Positions 7,705 through 16,498 of a DNA stretch of 16,498 nt are shown here, piece by piece. The notes beneath the pieces were generated by a model, which worked only from the letters and a program-made list of their open reading frames with translations, was not told the DNA's origin and did not search any database. Position 1 is the first letter of the stretch, and each line of letters begins with the position of its first letter. The position numbers and the translations under genes were made by a program. The stretch is from AC-32 sp963766375. GTDB taxonomy: Bacteria > Actinomycetota > Thermoleophilia > Gaiellales > Gaiellaceae. The stretch is from contig CAVXZG010000012.1 in the NCBI GenBank assembly GCA_963766375.1, positions 1 through 16,498 on the forward strand, in the 5' to 3' direction.

Positions 7705-8611
7705 GTGGCACCCGAGGGCAGGCGCTCACGGCTAGGCGCGGCGGGACGGTTCGCCTTCTTCCCGGCGCGCGTCGCCGCGAGGGCCTCGCGCGGCCCACTC
7801 GAGGCGGCGGCCGAGGAGCACCTCGTTCCGGAGCTCTCGCGCTTGGTCGACCGCGCCCTGGCGCAATCGATGCCCGAGGAGCTCGTCCAGTCGATCGTCG
7901 AGCACCACGTGCTCGAGCGCATGGCGACGGAGTTCACCGCCAGCGGAGAGCTGGACCGGCTGGTCGACCAGGCGCTCGCGAGCCCGAGGGCGGACGAGCT
8001 CGTCGACCGGATCGTCAACAGCGAGGAGATGCGACGGGCGATCCGCGAGATCGTCTCGAGCCGCGAGGTTCGCGACGCAGTCACGGAGCAGACGTCCGGG
8101 CTCGCCAAGGAGCTGGCCGGCGAGGTGCGGGCCGGCGCGCGTCACCTCGACGGCCGCGTCGGCCGCAAACAGGTGCCGACGGTCCGGTTCGCGGGTGTCG
8201 CGACACGCGCCGCCGCGCTCGGAGTGGACGCGTTCTTGATTCTCGCGATCCTCACGATCGTGTCCGGGTTCGTCGCAGCTGATCACGTCTCTCGTCGGTG
8301 ATTTGCGGCCCGCCTGGCTCGCCGGGCTCCTGCTCGGCTCCGGCGGGCTGCTGATCGCGGCCGGGTACCTCGTGCTGTTCTGGAGCACCGCCGGCAGGAC
8401 CCCCGGCATGCACCTCTTCGGACTTCGGGTGCGCCGTCCCTCGGGCGAGCCACCGTCCGTCGGCCGCTCGATCGTGCGCGCGATCGGGACCTGGATCTCG
8501 ATCATCCCGCTGTTTGCCGGCTATCTACCGGTGCTCTTCGACGAGCGCCGGCGAGGCCTTCCCGACTACCTCGCCGGCACCGAGGTCGTCTACGCCGAGC
8601 CGGACGGGTAG
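7705..8611 (+). CDS. RDD-family membrane protein with helical N-terminal region, frame disrupted near 8275
   Basis: From a GTG 5 nt after the GMC stop, the first ~150 residues are charged and predicted helical. They hold loosely repeated units such as SRLVDRALAQ, DRLVDQALAS, DELVDRIVNS and RRAIREIVSS. An RDD domain follows: VRFAGVATRAAALGVDAFLI with the Arg and Asp that give the family half its name, then a membrane helix. Near 8270-8285 the frame fails. The continuation in the next frame (LITSLVGDLRPAWLAGLLL, YLVLFWSTAGRTPGMHLFGL, RRGLPDYLAGTEVVY) supplies the second helix, the TPGM-GLRV motif and the terminal Asp motif, ending at 8611. Removing one base would give about 301 residues. RDD proteins are inner-membrane proteins of mostly unknown, possibly transport-related, function. 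The 3' end overlaps the convergent gene by 22 nt. Confidence 0.82.
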
Positions 8612-9034
8612 AGGCTGGCGGCAATCTTCTCGATTGCCGCGCGCTCGCCCTCGCTGACCTCCTGGCCACCCTCCTTGTGGGCCTTGGCGACCTGCTCTGC
8701 GACGTCCATGACGAACTTCCGGTAGCCGGCGACCTCGCCCGTCGTCGCCTTCTGCTCCAGCAGCGCTACGGCCTCGGTCAGCCGACCGAGTCCCTTGGAT
8801 TCAAGCTCCTCGCTCGAGGAGTAGCGCTTCGCATCTGGGCTTCTCTGCCACGAGTGCGTCGAGCAGCTCGCTCTCGCCGTGCTCCTTCCGGGCCTCGGCG
8901 TAGAACTTGGCGAGCGCCCACGTCTCGCGGAAGGTCCCGCCCTTCTCGGCCGAGAGCGCGACCATTCCCGCCGTGGGCGGCCCCTCGCGCACGAGCTCCC
9001 ACTCCTCTTCCGTGAATGCGGCCTTGTCCGTCAT
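8590..9034 (-). CDS. Uncharacterised small soluble protein coupled to cydC, frame disrupted near 8829-8842
   Basis: It starts at the ATG ending at 9034, overlapping the cydC stop (ATGA). It reads MTDKAAFTEEEWELVREGPP, then AKFYAEARKEHGESELLDAL and VAEKP. The frame then hits a stop at 8801. In the neighbouring frame the protein continues as DAKRYSSSEELESKGLGRLT, EAVALLEQKATTGEVAGYRK, FVMDVAEQVAKAHKEGGQEV and SEGERAAIEKIAASL, stopping at 8590-8592. Deleting one base would give about 147 residues: acidic, all-helical in appearance, with no signal peptide or membrane segment. It resembles an unnamed actinobacterial family, with a helix ending KAHKEGG followed by VSE-x-E; I know no function. Its place at the end of cydABDC may mean a role with the bd oxidase, or simple co-transcription. 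The last 22 nt overlap the convergent RDD gene. Confidence 0.75.
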
Positions 9035-10690
9035 CTCTCTCCTTTCGTCATGCCTCCGTCGACCACGACGACGTCGTCGACGAGGTCGAGGCCTTCGGGC
9101 CGGTGGGTGATCAATAGCACGGTGCGGTCGCCGGACGCCGCAATCACATCCGCGAGCAGTCGCTCGGCCGTCGGCGCGTCGAGGTGCGCCGTCGGCTCGT
9201 CGAGCACGAGCACCGGCGCGTCGGCCAGAAACGCCCGGGCGAGGCCGATTCGCTGGCGCTGCCCGCCCGAGAGCTCGCGCCCCTCCTCGCCGACGAGCGT
9301 GTCGAGCCCGTCCGGGAGCGACCGGACCCAGTCTCCGACCTGGGCCGCGTCGAGCGCGCGCTCGAGCTCCTCGTCGCTCGCGTCTGGCCGGGCCAGGCGG
9401 ACGTTGTCGCGAATGGTCGTCGAGAAGAGGTGCGCGTCCTGGCCGGCGACGGCGATCGCCGCGCGCACGTCCTCCTGGCGGTAGGCCCGCAGGTCGTTTC
9501 CCGCGAGCGTCACCCGGCCATGCTCGGGATCGAGGAAGCGCAGCAGCAGGTTCGCGACCGTCGACTTGCCCGCCCCGCTCGGCCCCACGAGCGCAACCCG
9601 CCGGCCCGGGATCGAGCCGCAAGGTGAAGCCGTCGAGCGCCGGCGGCTCGCCGGGCGCGTAGCGGGCGCGGACACCTTCGAGCGCGATTGGCAACGGGCC
9701 AACCGGGAGCGGGAGCGGGTCGGACGGGTCGGTCACGGACGGCTCGCGATCGATCAATTCCAGGAGCCGCCTTCCGCCGGCTAGCGTCTCCCCGAGCTCC
9801 CGCGCCGCCTCGGGCAACGGCTGCACCGCCTCGAACGCGGCGAGCGCGAGCAGGGCCAGGAGCGCGATCGAGACCCGGCTGAGCCCGCCTGAGGCGTGGG
9901 CCGAGATCGCGACCGCGAGAACACCGGCCACTGTCGCTCCGGTGATCGCCAGCCTCAGCCCGTCGCCGGTGCCGTCTGCGAGGGCGGCCCTGCGCGCGAG
10001 CCGGACGAGCCTCCCGTCGGCGCCGTACAGACGGCGGAGGCAGTCGTCCTGGCGGCCGTACGCGGCGATCTCCGCGCCGCCGGCAAGAGCCTCCACGAGC
10101 TCCGCCGTCAGCTCGCCGCGGGCGGCCGCCTCGCGGTCACCGTGCCGGGAGAGCGCGACCACGACAGCAGGAGCCGCGACCCCGGCCACGAGCAGCCCCG
10201 CCGCCAGCACCGCGCCAGCGGCCGGCAGGACCGCGGCCGCGACCGCGACGGAGATCGCCCCCGCCGCGAGCGCGACCAGCGGAGGGCCGATCCCGCGCAG
10301 GTGGAGGTTCTGGAGCGAGTCAACGTCGGCCACGAGACGCGAGAGCAGGTCACCCCTGCGGTCGCCGCGCAGCTCCGCGGGCGCCAGCGGCTCGATTCGC
10401 TCGTAGACGCGGCGTCGCGCCCGGCCGAGCGCGCGGAAGGCGACGTCGTGCGAGCTCAGGCGCTCCAGGTAGCGGGCGAGGGGCCGCGCGAGCCCGAAGA
10501 ATCGCACCGCGACGATCGCGACCGTCAGCGAGAGAATCGCCGGTCGCTCGGCCGCGCGCGAGATCAGGTAGCCGGCCGTCGCCATCAGCCCGACCCCGAA
10601 GACGATGGTCAGCGTGCCGAGCAGCACCGCCAGCGCGACGCGCTTCCGCGGAACGGAGGCGAGCGCGAGCAGGCGGCCGAGCGTCGTCAT
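9031..10690 (-). CDS. cydC: Heterodimeric ABC exporter subunit CydC, frame disrupted near 9600-9606
   Basis: CydC is one half of the inner-membrane CydDC ABC transporter needed for cytochrome bd assembly; in Escherichia coli it is linked to cysteine/glutathione export and haem handling. The N-terminal ~300 residues form the six-helix ABC exporter domain (ATAGYLISRAAERPAILSLT, then RYLERLSSHDVAFRALGRAR, a typical CydC segment). The nucleotide-binding domain begins IALEGVRARYAPGEPPALDG, but the frame breaks at LRLDPG. The next frame continues RRVALVGPSGAGKST (Walker A), LSGGQRQRIGLARAFL (signature), VLVLDEPTAHLD (Walker B) and LLITHRPEGLD (switch His). Dropping one base from the GG of CCGGCC (plus strand, 9602-9606) restores about 552 residues, the usual size. 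Its ATG overlaps the cydD stop as ATGA. Confidence 0.9.
9039..9044 (-). promoter_or_regulatory. Shine-Dalgarno site of the gene after cydC
   Basis: On the minus strand AAGGAG lies 4 nt before the ATG at 9034, within the final codons of cydC. A strong SD inside the upstream gene, plus the ATGA overlap, supports this start and coupled translation. Confidence 0.75.
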
Positions 10691-12364
10691 GCCGCCTCGT
10701 TCGTCGGGACGAAGACGGTCCCGTCGGGGTCGAGCGAGACGACCCGGTCGGCCTGGCGCACGAGCTCGGCCCGGTGCGCGATCAGGAGCACGGTGCGCCC
10801 GTGCCGCAGCCGCTCGACCGCCTCGGCGACGACGTCGGCGCTGACGGGATCGAGGTCGGCGGTCGGCTCATCGAGGATGACGAAGGGCGCGCCGCGCAGG
10901 AACGCGCGCGCGAGCGCGATCCGCCGCCGCTCGCCGGCCGAGAGCGGCCTGCCGCCGTCGCCGACGAGCGTCTCGTAGCCGGAGGGCAGCGCCCGCACGA
11001 AGCGGTCGGCGCCGGCGAGCATCGCCGCCTCGCGGGTTCGTGCCCTGGTTGCCCGCGGCGCGCCGAAGCGGATGTTGTCCGCGACGGTGCCGCGGAAGAT
11101 CGTGGGACGCTGCGGGACCCATGCCAGCAGGCGCCGCCAGACATCGGTTCGACATTCGGCGAGGTCAACGTCGCCGACCGTGATGCGGCCGGCGATCGGG
11201 TCGGCGAAGCGCAGGAGGAGGCTCGCGACCGTGCTCTTTCCCGCCCCGCTCGCGCCGACGAGGGCGACGGTCTCGCCGGGCAACAGCTCGAGGTCGAGCG
11301 AGTCGAGGACGAGGTCGGGTCGCGAGGGGTAGGCGAACGAGACCTGCTCCAGGCGAACGGACGCGTCCGCCGGACTGGGCGGGACGAGCCGTCCCCCGCG
11401 CCCCACCGCCGCGGGCGCCTCGAGCAACCCGAGGAGGCGCTCGGCGACGGCCAGCCCGTCGGCGCTCGCGTGGAACTGCGCTCCGAGCTGGCGCAACGGC
11501 GCGTACAGCTCGGGCGCGAGGATGAGAACGGTCAGCCCGGCCCGCAGGCCGAGGCCACCGTCGACGAGACGCACGCCGACCGTGACCGCGACCAGGGCAA
11601 CGCCCAGCGTGGCAGCCAGCTCGAGCACGGATCCCGAGAGGAAGGCGACGCGCAGCGTGCCCATCGAGGCCTCTCGGTAGCGCTCGCCCACCTCCTCGAT
11701 CGTCGTCGCCTGCGCGCGGCTTCGGTTGAAGGCGCGCAGCGTCGGCAGGCCGCGGACGACGTCGAGGAAGTGGGTCGAGAGGAGACGGAGCGCCAGCCAG
11801 CGCTCGCGCGTCCGCTCGGCGGTGTAGCGGCCGATCAGCCACATGAACACCGGCACGAGCGGGAGGGTGATCAGCATCAGCAGCGCCGAGCCGACGTCGA
11901 CTCGGGCCACCCAGACGAGCACGGCGACCGGAACGATCGCGGCCAGGACCAGCTGGGGCAGGTAGCGGGCGAAGTAGGCCTCGAGCCCGTCGATGCCCTG
12001 GACCGCAGCCGCCGCTACCTCACCGCCCTCCACCCCGTCGAGCGCCGCCGGCTGCGATCGGAGCCGCCGCTCGACCAGCGCAGAGCCGCAGCTCGGACAG
12101 GACCGACGACGCGGCGCGCCGTCCGGCCACCTCGAAGCCCCAGGCGAAGGCGCCGCGGGCCGCGAAGGCGAGCACGAGCAGCAGCAGCTCGCCGCGAACC
12201 TCGTGCAGGGACGCGCCATCGAACGCCCGGGTGACGACGTCCGCGATCAGCGTCGCCTGGAGCAGGACGAGCAGCGCGGTGCCGAGACCGAGCGCGACGT
12301 CGGCCGCGAGCAGGCGACGCGCCGCGCGGGCCCGGCGAAGGAGGCGCTTGTCGAGCGACCTCAT
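10687..12364 (-). CDS. cydD: Heterodimeric ABC exporter subunit CydD, frame disrupted near 12078-12090
   Basis: This is the partner of CydC. The start at 12364, four bases after the cydB stop, gives MRSLDKRLLRRARAARRLLA and the first membrane helix (LGLGTALLVLLQATLIADVV), up to SSVLSELRL. That frame soon ends at 12020. The adjoining frame continues ALVERRLRSQPAALDGVEGG, GIDGLEAYFARYLPQLVLAA and GRYTAERTRERWLALRLLST, then the ATPase domain: Walker A GASGAGKST, signature LSAGERRRIALARAFL, Walker B FVILDEPTADLD and switch segment LLIAHRAELV. One extra base near 12085 explains the break, and about 558 residues would result. The DGVEGG-GIDGLEAYFARYLPQ block is typical of CydD and separates it from CydC. 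The signature reads LSAGE in place of LSGGQ, a tolerated variant. Confidence 0.9.
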
Positions 12365-12368
12365 CGCC

Positions 12369-13387
<1,019 letters not shown>

Positions 13388-13388
<1 letters not shown>

Positions 13389-14828
13389 CAGTACGTCGCC
13401 GCCGGGAGCGGGCAGCTCCTCCTTCGGCGCCGGCCGGTCGGGCCGCGCGTATCGGCGCATGAGCACGAAGTCGACGATGCCGAGCGCCAGGTACAGGCTG
13501 ACGAAGACCCCGAGGCTGATGCCGAGCCACGTCGTGCTGACGCTCGGCGAGTTCGCCTTGCTGGTCAGCAGCAGCCCCTGCACGATCCAGGGCTGGCGTC
13601 CCATCTCGGTCAGGATCCAGCCCGCGGTCGCGGCGATGTACGGCAAGGCGATCGCGGCGATCGCCGTCCACTGGAACCAGCGCGCCCGCTCGAGCTTCCT
13701 CTTCCAGTAGAGCCAGGCGCCGGCGGCCGCGACCAGGAACATCAGCACCCCGGCGAAGGCCATCACCCGCATCGACCAGTAGATCACCTCCACGTTCGGG
13801 ATGTAGTTGCCGCGGCCGTACTTGCGCTGCTCCTGCTTCTGGAGCTGGTTGAGGCCTTGCACCTGGCCGTCGAACGAGCCGTCGGCCATGTACGACAGGA
13901 GCTTCGGGATCGTGATCGAGAAGCTCGGCGTCTCGTCACTTGCGGTGAAACCGCCGATTTGGAACACCGAGAAGCCGCAGGGCTGGCAGGTGTTCCACTG
14001 CGCCTCCGAGGCGGCGATCTTCATGCCCTGGGCGCTCGTGACGGCCTCCCCGAAGCGGTTGCCGACGACGAGCTGGAGGAGCGTGACCGGTACCGCGACG
14101 ATCAAGGCCAGCTTCGCCGCCTTGAGGAAGAGGTCGCCGTCGTGGCCGCGCAGGAAATGCCAGCAGCAGATGCCCAACATCACGATCGACCCGAAGATCA
14201 GACCGGCGAGCATCGTGTGCACGTACGCGCGGAGCGCGAAACCGTTGGACAGGAGCGCCCAGACGCTGGTGAGCTGTGCCTCCCCGTTCACGATCTTGTA
14301 GCCGACCGGGTGCTGCATCCACGAGTTCGCGACCAGGATGAAGTAGCCCGAAAGCCAGCTGCCGACCACGGCGATCCAGAGCGTGGCGAGGTGCAGGCGC
14401 GGCGAGAGCCGATTCCAGCCGAAGATCCAGAGCCCGAGGAAGGTCGCCTCGAGGAAGAACGCCCCCAGGCCCTCGATCGCGAGCGGCGCGCCGAAGACGT
14501 TGCCGACGAACTTCGAGTACACCGACCAGTTCATCCCGAACTCGAACTCCTGCACGAGCCCGGTCGCGACACCGATCGCGAAGTTGATCAGGTACAGCGT
14601 CCCGAAGAAGCGGGTTAGCCGCAGCCACGCCTCGTCCCCGGTCCGGTGCCAGATCGTCTGCATGATCGCGACGAGCGGCCCCAGACCCAGCGTCAGGGGC
14701 ACGAACAGGAAGTGGTAGATCGACGTGGTGGCGAACTGCGCCCGGGCCAGGTCCACGACGGTCGAAGCGAGCGGTTCGACGCCCAACATCTCGGCGCAGA
14801 CGCTAGGAGGTGGCGGCCGAGGCGCCAT
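13388..14828 (-). CDS. cydA: Cytochrome bd quinol oxidase subunit I; as given, fused in frame to cydB
   Basis: CydA carries haems b558, b595 and d and the quinol site. Numbering from the ATG at 14828: TTSIYHFLFVPLTLG (34-48, His39 probably a high-spin haem ligand), EGLGAFFLEATFLGLWIFGW (119-138, the two conserved glutamates), AYVHTMLAG (201-209, His204, haem b558), a short Q-loop, IYWSMRVM (349-356, methionine ligand) and TEMGRQPWIVQGLL (407-420). As given there is no stop: the frame continues into CydB for 819 residues in total. One fewer C in the CCC at 13404-13406 (minus-strand sense) would instead end CydA as PAPAATY at a TGA (13390-13388) overlapping the cydB ATG. The start is uncertain; an ATG at 14789, or the GTG just before DLARAQFATTSIYHF, fits family length better. 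No clear SD is seen. Confidence 0.92.
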
Positions 14829-14876
14829 CGTCCGAACGGGATGAACCCAAGCGGGCCTGTGCCGTGGTAAGCAGGG
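14790..14876. promoter_or_regulatory. Divergent intergenic region between cydA and the aldose epimerase
   Basis: If cydA begins at 14789, these 87 bases separate two divergent genes and must hold, or lie close to, the promoters of both the cyd operon and the epimerase. If cydA begins at 14828 only 48 bases remain. I see no convincing -35/-10 pair, no palindromic Rex- or Fnr-like operator and no hairpin. An AGGAGGTGG at 14805-14813 on the plus strand looks like an SD but no usable start codon follows it. Confidence 0.35.
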
Positions 14877-15780
14877 GTGGTGACAGCTGCAAACGCTCCT
14901 TCAGGCGAGCAGATCGGGCTCTCCTTCGGCGATCAGGAGGCGGTCGTAACCGAGGTCGGGGCCGGCCTGCGGACGTACTCGGCCGCGGGTGGTGAAATCC
15001 TCGACGGCTATGCGGCAGACGAGCTCGCGCCTTCGGGGCGGGGCCAGCTTCTGATCCCTTGGCCGAACAGGATCCGCGACGGCGCGTACGAGCTCGACGG
15101 GCGCGGCCACCAGCTCGACCTGAACGAGATCGAGCGGCAAAACGCCATCCACGGGCTCGTGCGCTGGTCGGCCTGGAGCGTCTCGGAGAGGGAGCCGGAG
15201 CGCGTCGTCCTCGAGCACGTTCTCCGACCGCGGCCGGGCTATCCGTTCACGCTCGAGCTACGGGTGGAGTACTCGCTCTCCGACGGCGGGCTCGCGGTCG
15301 CCCTCACGGCGCTCAACACGGGGAGCGAGGCGTGTCCGTACGGGGCCGGAGCGCACCCGTACCTCGCGGTCGCCTCCGGCAGAGTCGATGACGCCGTGCT
15401 CCAGGTGCCGGCGGCGTCCGTCCTGGAAGCCGACGAGCGCGGCATCCCGGTCGGGGCGGGACCGGTGGAGGCCGCCGGGGTCGACTTCCGCGAGGCCCGG
15501 CCGATCGGCACGACGCGGCTCGACCACTGCTTCACCGGGCTCGAGCGCGGCAAGGACGGGCGCGCGCGCGTGACCGTCGACCGGACGACCTTGTGGGCGG
15601 ACGAGAGCTACCCGTACCTGATGATCTTCACCGGCGACGGCCTGCCCGACGTCGAGCGCCGGAGCCTCGCGGTCGAGCCCATGACCTGCGCTCCGAACGC
15701 CTTCGTGAGCGGCGACGGGCTGATCCTGCTCGAGCCCGGAGAATCGCACGCGGCCGCCTGGGGCATCGTGCCCCCGCTGA
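14877..15780 (+). CDS. Aldose 1-epimerase (mutarotase) family protein; as given the frame reads on to 15902
   Basis: A sugar mutarotase-fold enzyme that interconverts alpha and beta anomers of aldoses in the cytoplasm. From the GTG at 14877: QLLIPWPNRIRDGAYELDGR (57-76), NAIHGLVRWSAW (89-100, with His92), YGAGAHPYLAV (155-165, His160 the likely acid), TTRLDHCFTG (212-221), SLAVEPMTCAPNAF (263-276, Glu267 a likely base candidate) and LILLEPGESHAAAWGIVP (282-299). Families of this type normally end just after this WGI motif. As given the frame continues with about 40 Arg/Pro/Ser-rich residues antisense to the next gene. Removing one C from the C5 run at 15771-15775 gives WGIVPR and a TGA at 15778-15780, exactly abutting the methyltransferase stop; about 300 residues. 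Which sugar it serves is unknown; glucose or galactose is most likely. Confidence 0.87.
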
Positions 15781-16498
15781 TCACATCGGCAGACGCCGTG
15801 CAGTCCACGTCGCGCGCAGGGTCGAGGCGTCCACCGGCTCGTGCGTGTACTCCTCGCCTACCGCGATCACCGCGAAGCCTGCGGCTTGGAGGGAGGTACT
15901 GACATCCGCATCCGCGTGGAAGTACTGCCGGTGCTGCTCGCTGAAGGAGTCACCGTCACGGGGCCGCGTAAGCTCGATCGTGGTGTCGCAGGTGCGGGCG
16001 CCGGGATCCACGGTGCTGCTGATCACGAAGCCGGTACCGGCCGATTCACCCGCGACGACGGGGTTGGAGACGGTGAAGTTCATCATCGCGTCGGTGTGGA
16101 GGTCGAAGACGAGCCACCCGGCGGGCCGAAGCCGGAGGGCCACCGCGGCTATCGTCAATCGCAACTCGTCCGGCGTGAGGTAGTTGAGGCCGTCGAACGT
16201 GCAGACCGCCGCGTCGAAGACGCCGTCGCCGCGAGCTCCGGGAGAGTCGTCCGGCTCAGCTCCACTTCCGGGCCGAGGCGCTCACGAGCGAGCGCCAGCA
16301 TCGCGTCGGATGCGTCGACGCCGACGACCTGGTAGCCCCGTGCGATCAGCTCGCCCGCGAGGAGGCCGGTGCCGCAGCAGAGATCGAGCACGGAGCGCAC
16401 GCCCTCCGGGTCGGCGCTCCAGAGGTCATGGAGGAACGAGGCCCAGCGGTCATGGCAGGGGTCGATGACAAGCTCGTCGTAGACCCCTGCCAGCCGCG
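15781..16498 (-). CDS. SAM-dependent class I methyltransferase, 5' partial, frame disrupted near 16220-16240
   Basis: The gene enters from the right edge already open (LAGVYDELVIDPCHDRWASF, LHDLWSADPEGVRSV). SAM-binding motif I follows as LDLCCGTGLLAGELIARGYQ, then VVGVDASDAMLALARERLG with the ribose-binding acidic residue. The frame derails after TTLPELA. Another frame continues GDGVFDAAVCTFDGLNYLTP (motif IV and the post-motif segment), DELRLTIAAVALRLRPAGWL and VFDLHTDAMMNF, to EEYTHEPVDASTLRATWTAR and a stop at 15781. One missing base (or two extra) joins them. At least 239 residues are visible and probably only a short N-terminus lies outside. It is a soluble Rossmann-fold methyltransferase of the broad methyltransf_25/UbiE-like type; the acceptor is unknown. 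Its stop codon abuts that proposed for the epimerase, leaving no room for a terminator. Confidence 0.82.

Noticed and set aside
10864..11000. The CydD signature motif LSAGE as a possible loss of ATPase function
   Set aside because: Walker A, Walker B and the switch His are intact, and Ala/Glu variants of the signature are common in ABC proteins.
10774..12234. Long plus-strand frames antisense to cydD and cydC (also one at 9896-10978)
   Set aside because: They are charged, repetitive translations caused by high GC at third positions; the opposite strand encodes ABC transporter motifs.

Overview
The window is GC-rich DNA with tightly packed genes, GTG as well as ATG starts, and many 4-base ATGA stop/start overlaps. 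Together with a mycobacterial-style GH15 trehalase and a cydA-cydB-cydD-cydC order, this suggests a chromosomal segment of an actinobacterium. My best guess is a deep lineage such as Thermoleophilia (Gaiellales/Solirubrobacterales), inferred from protein character only. I see no tRNA, rRNA, CRISPR, insertion sequence or phage gene.

Layout. Positions 1-8611 hold seven plus-strand genes that follow each other with overlaps or short gaps: the end of a glycogen debranching enzyme, glucose-6-phosphate dehydrogenase, a Rv2402-type GH15 trehalase, a small cupin, a six-segment membrane protein, a GMC flavoprotein oxidoreductase and an RDD-domain membrane protein. Positions 8590-14828 hold a minus-strand operon read from right to left: cydA, cydB, cydD, cydC and a small uncharacterised soluble protein. 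At 14877 an aldose 1-epimerase runs rightward. It abuts, stop to stop, a minus-strand SAM-dependent methyltransferase that leaves the window at the right edge.

How they work together. The first three genes are translationally coupled. They would turn storage glycogen or trehalose into glucose and feed glucose 6-phosphate into the oxidative pentose phosphate pathway; a glucokinase is needed but is not here. The cyd operon encodes cytochrome bd quinol oxidase and its CydDC ABC assembly exporter, so the segment combines sugar catabolism with high-affinity respiration. The aldose epimerase fits the sugar theme.

The most important structural observation is that eight reading frames are broken or merged by what look like single-base indels. 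The sites are in the cupin, the RDD protein, the gene after cydC, cydC, cydD, the cydA/cydB junction, the 3' end of the epimerase and the methyltransferase. In each case the continuation in another frame is convincingly the same protein. Eight unrelated genes hit only by 1-nt indels, often next to G/C runs, point to sequence error more than to gene decay. As a result the apparent single 819-residue CydA-CydB polypeptide may be an artefact. I did not find a clearly novel system. The best leads are the membrane protein with a channel-like but filterless C-terminus, the four-cysteine GMC oxidoreductase, the gene coupled to cydC and the divergent G6PDH.
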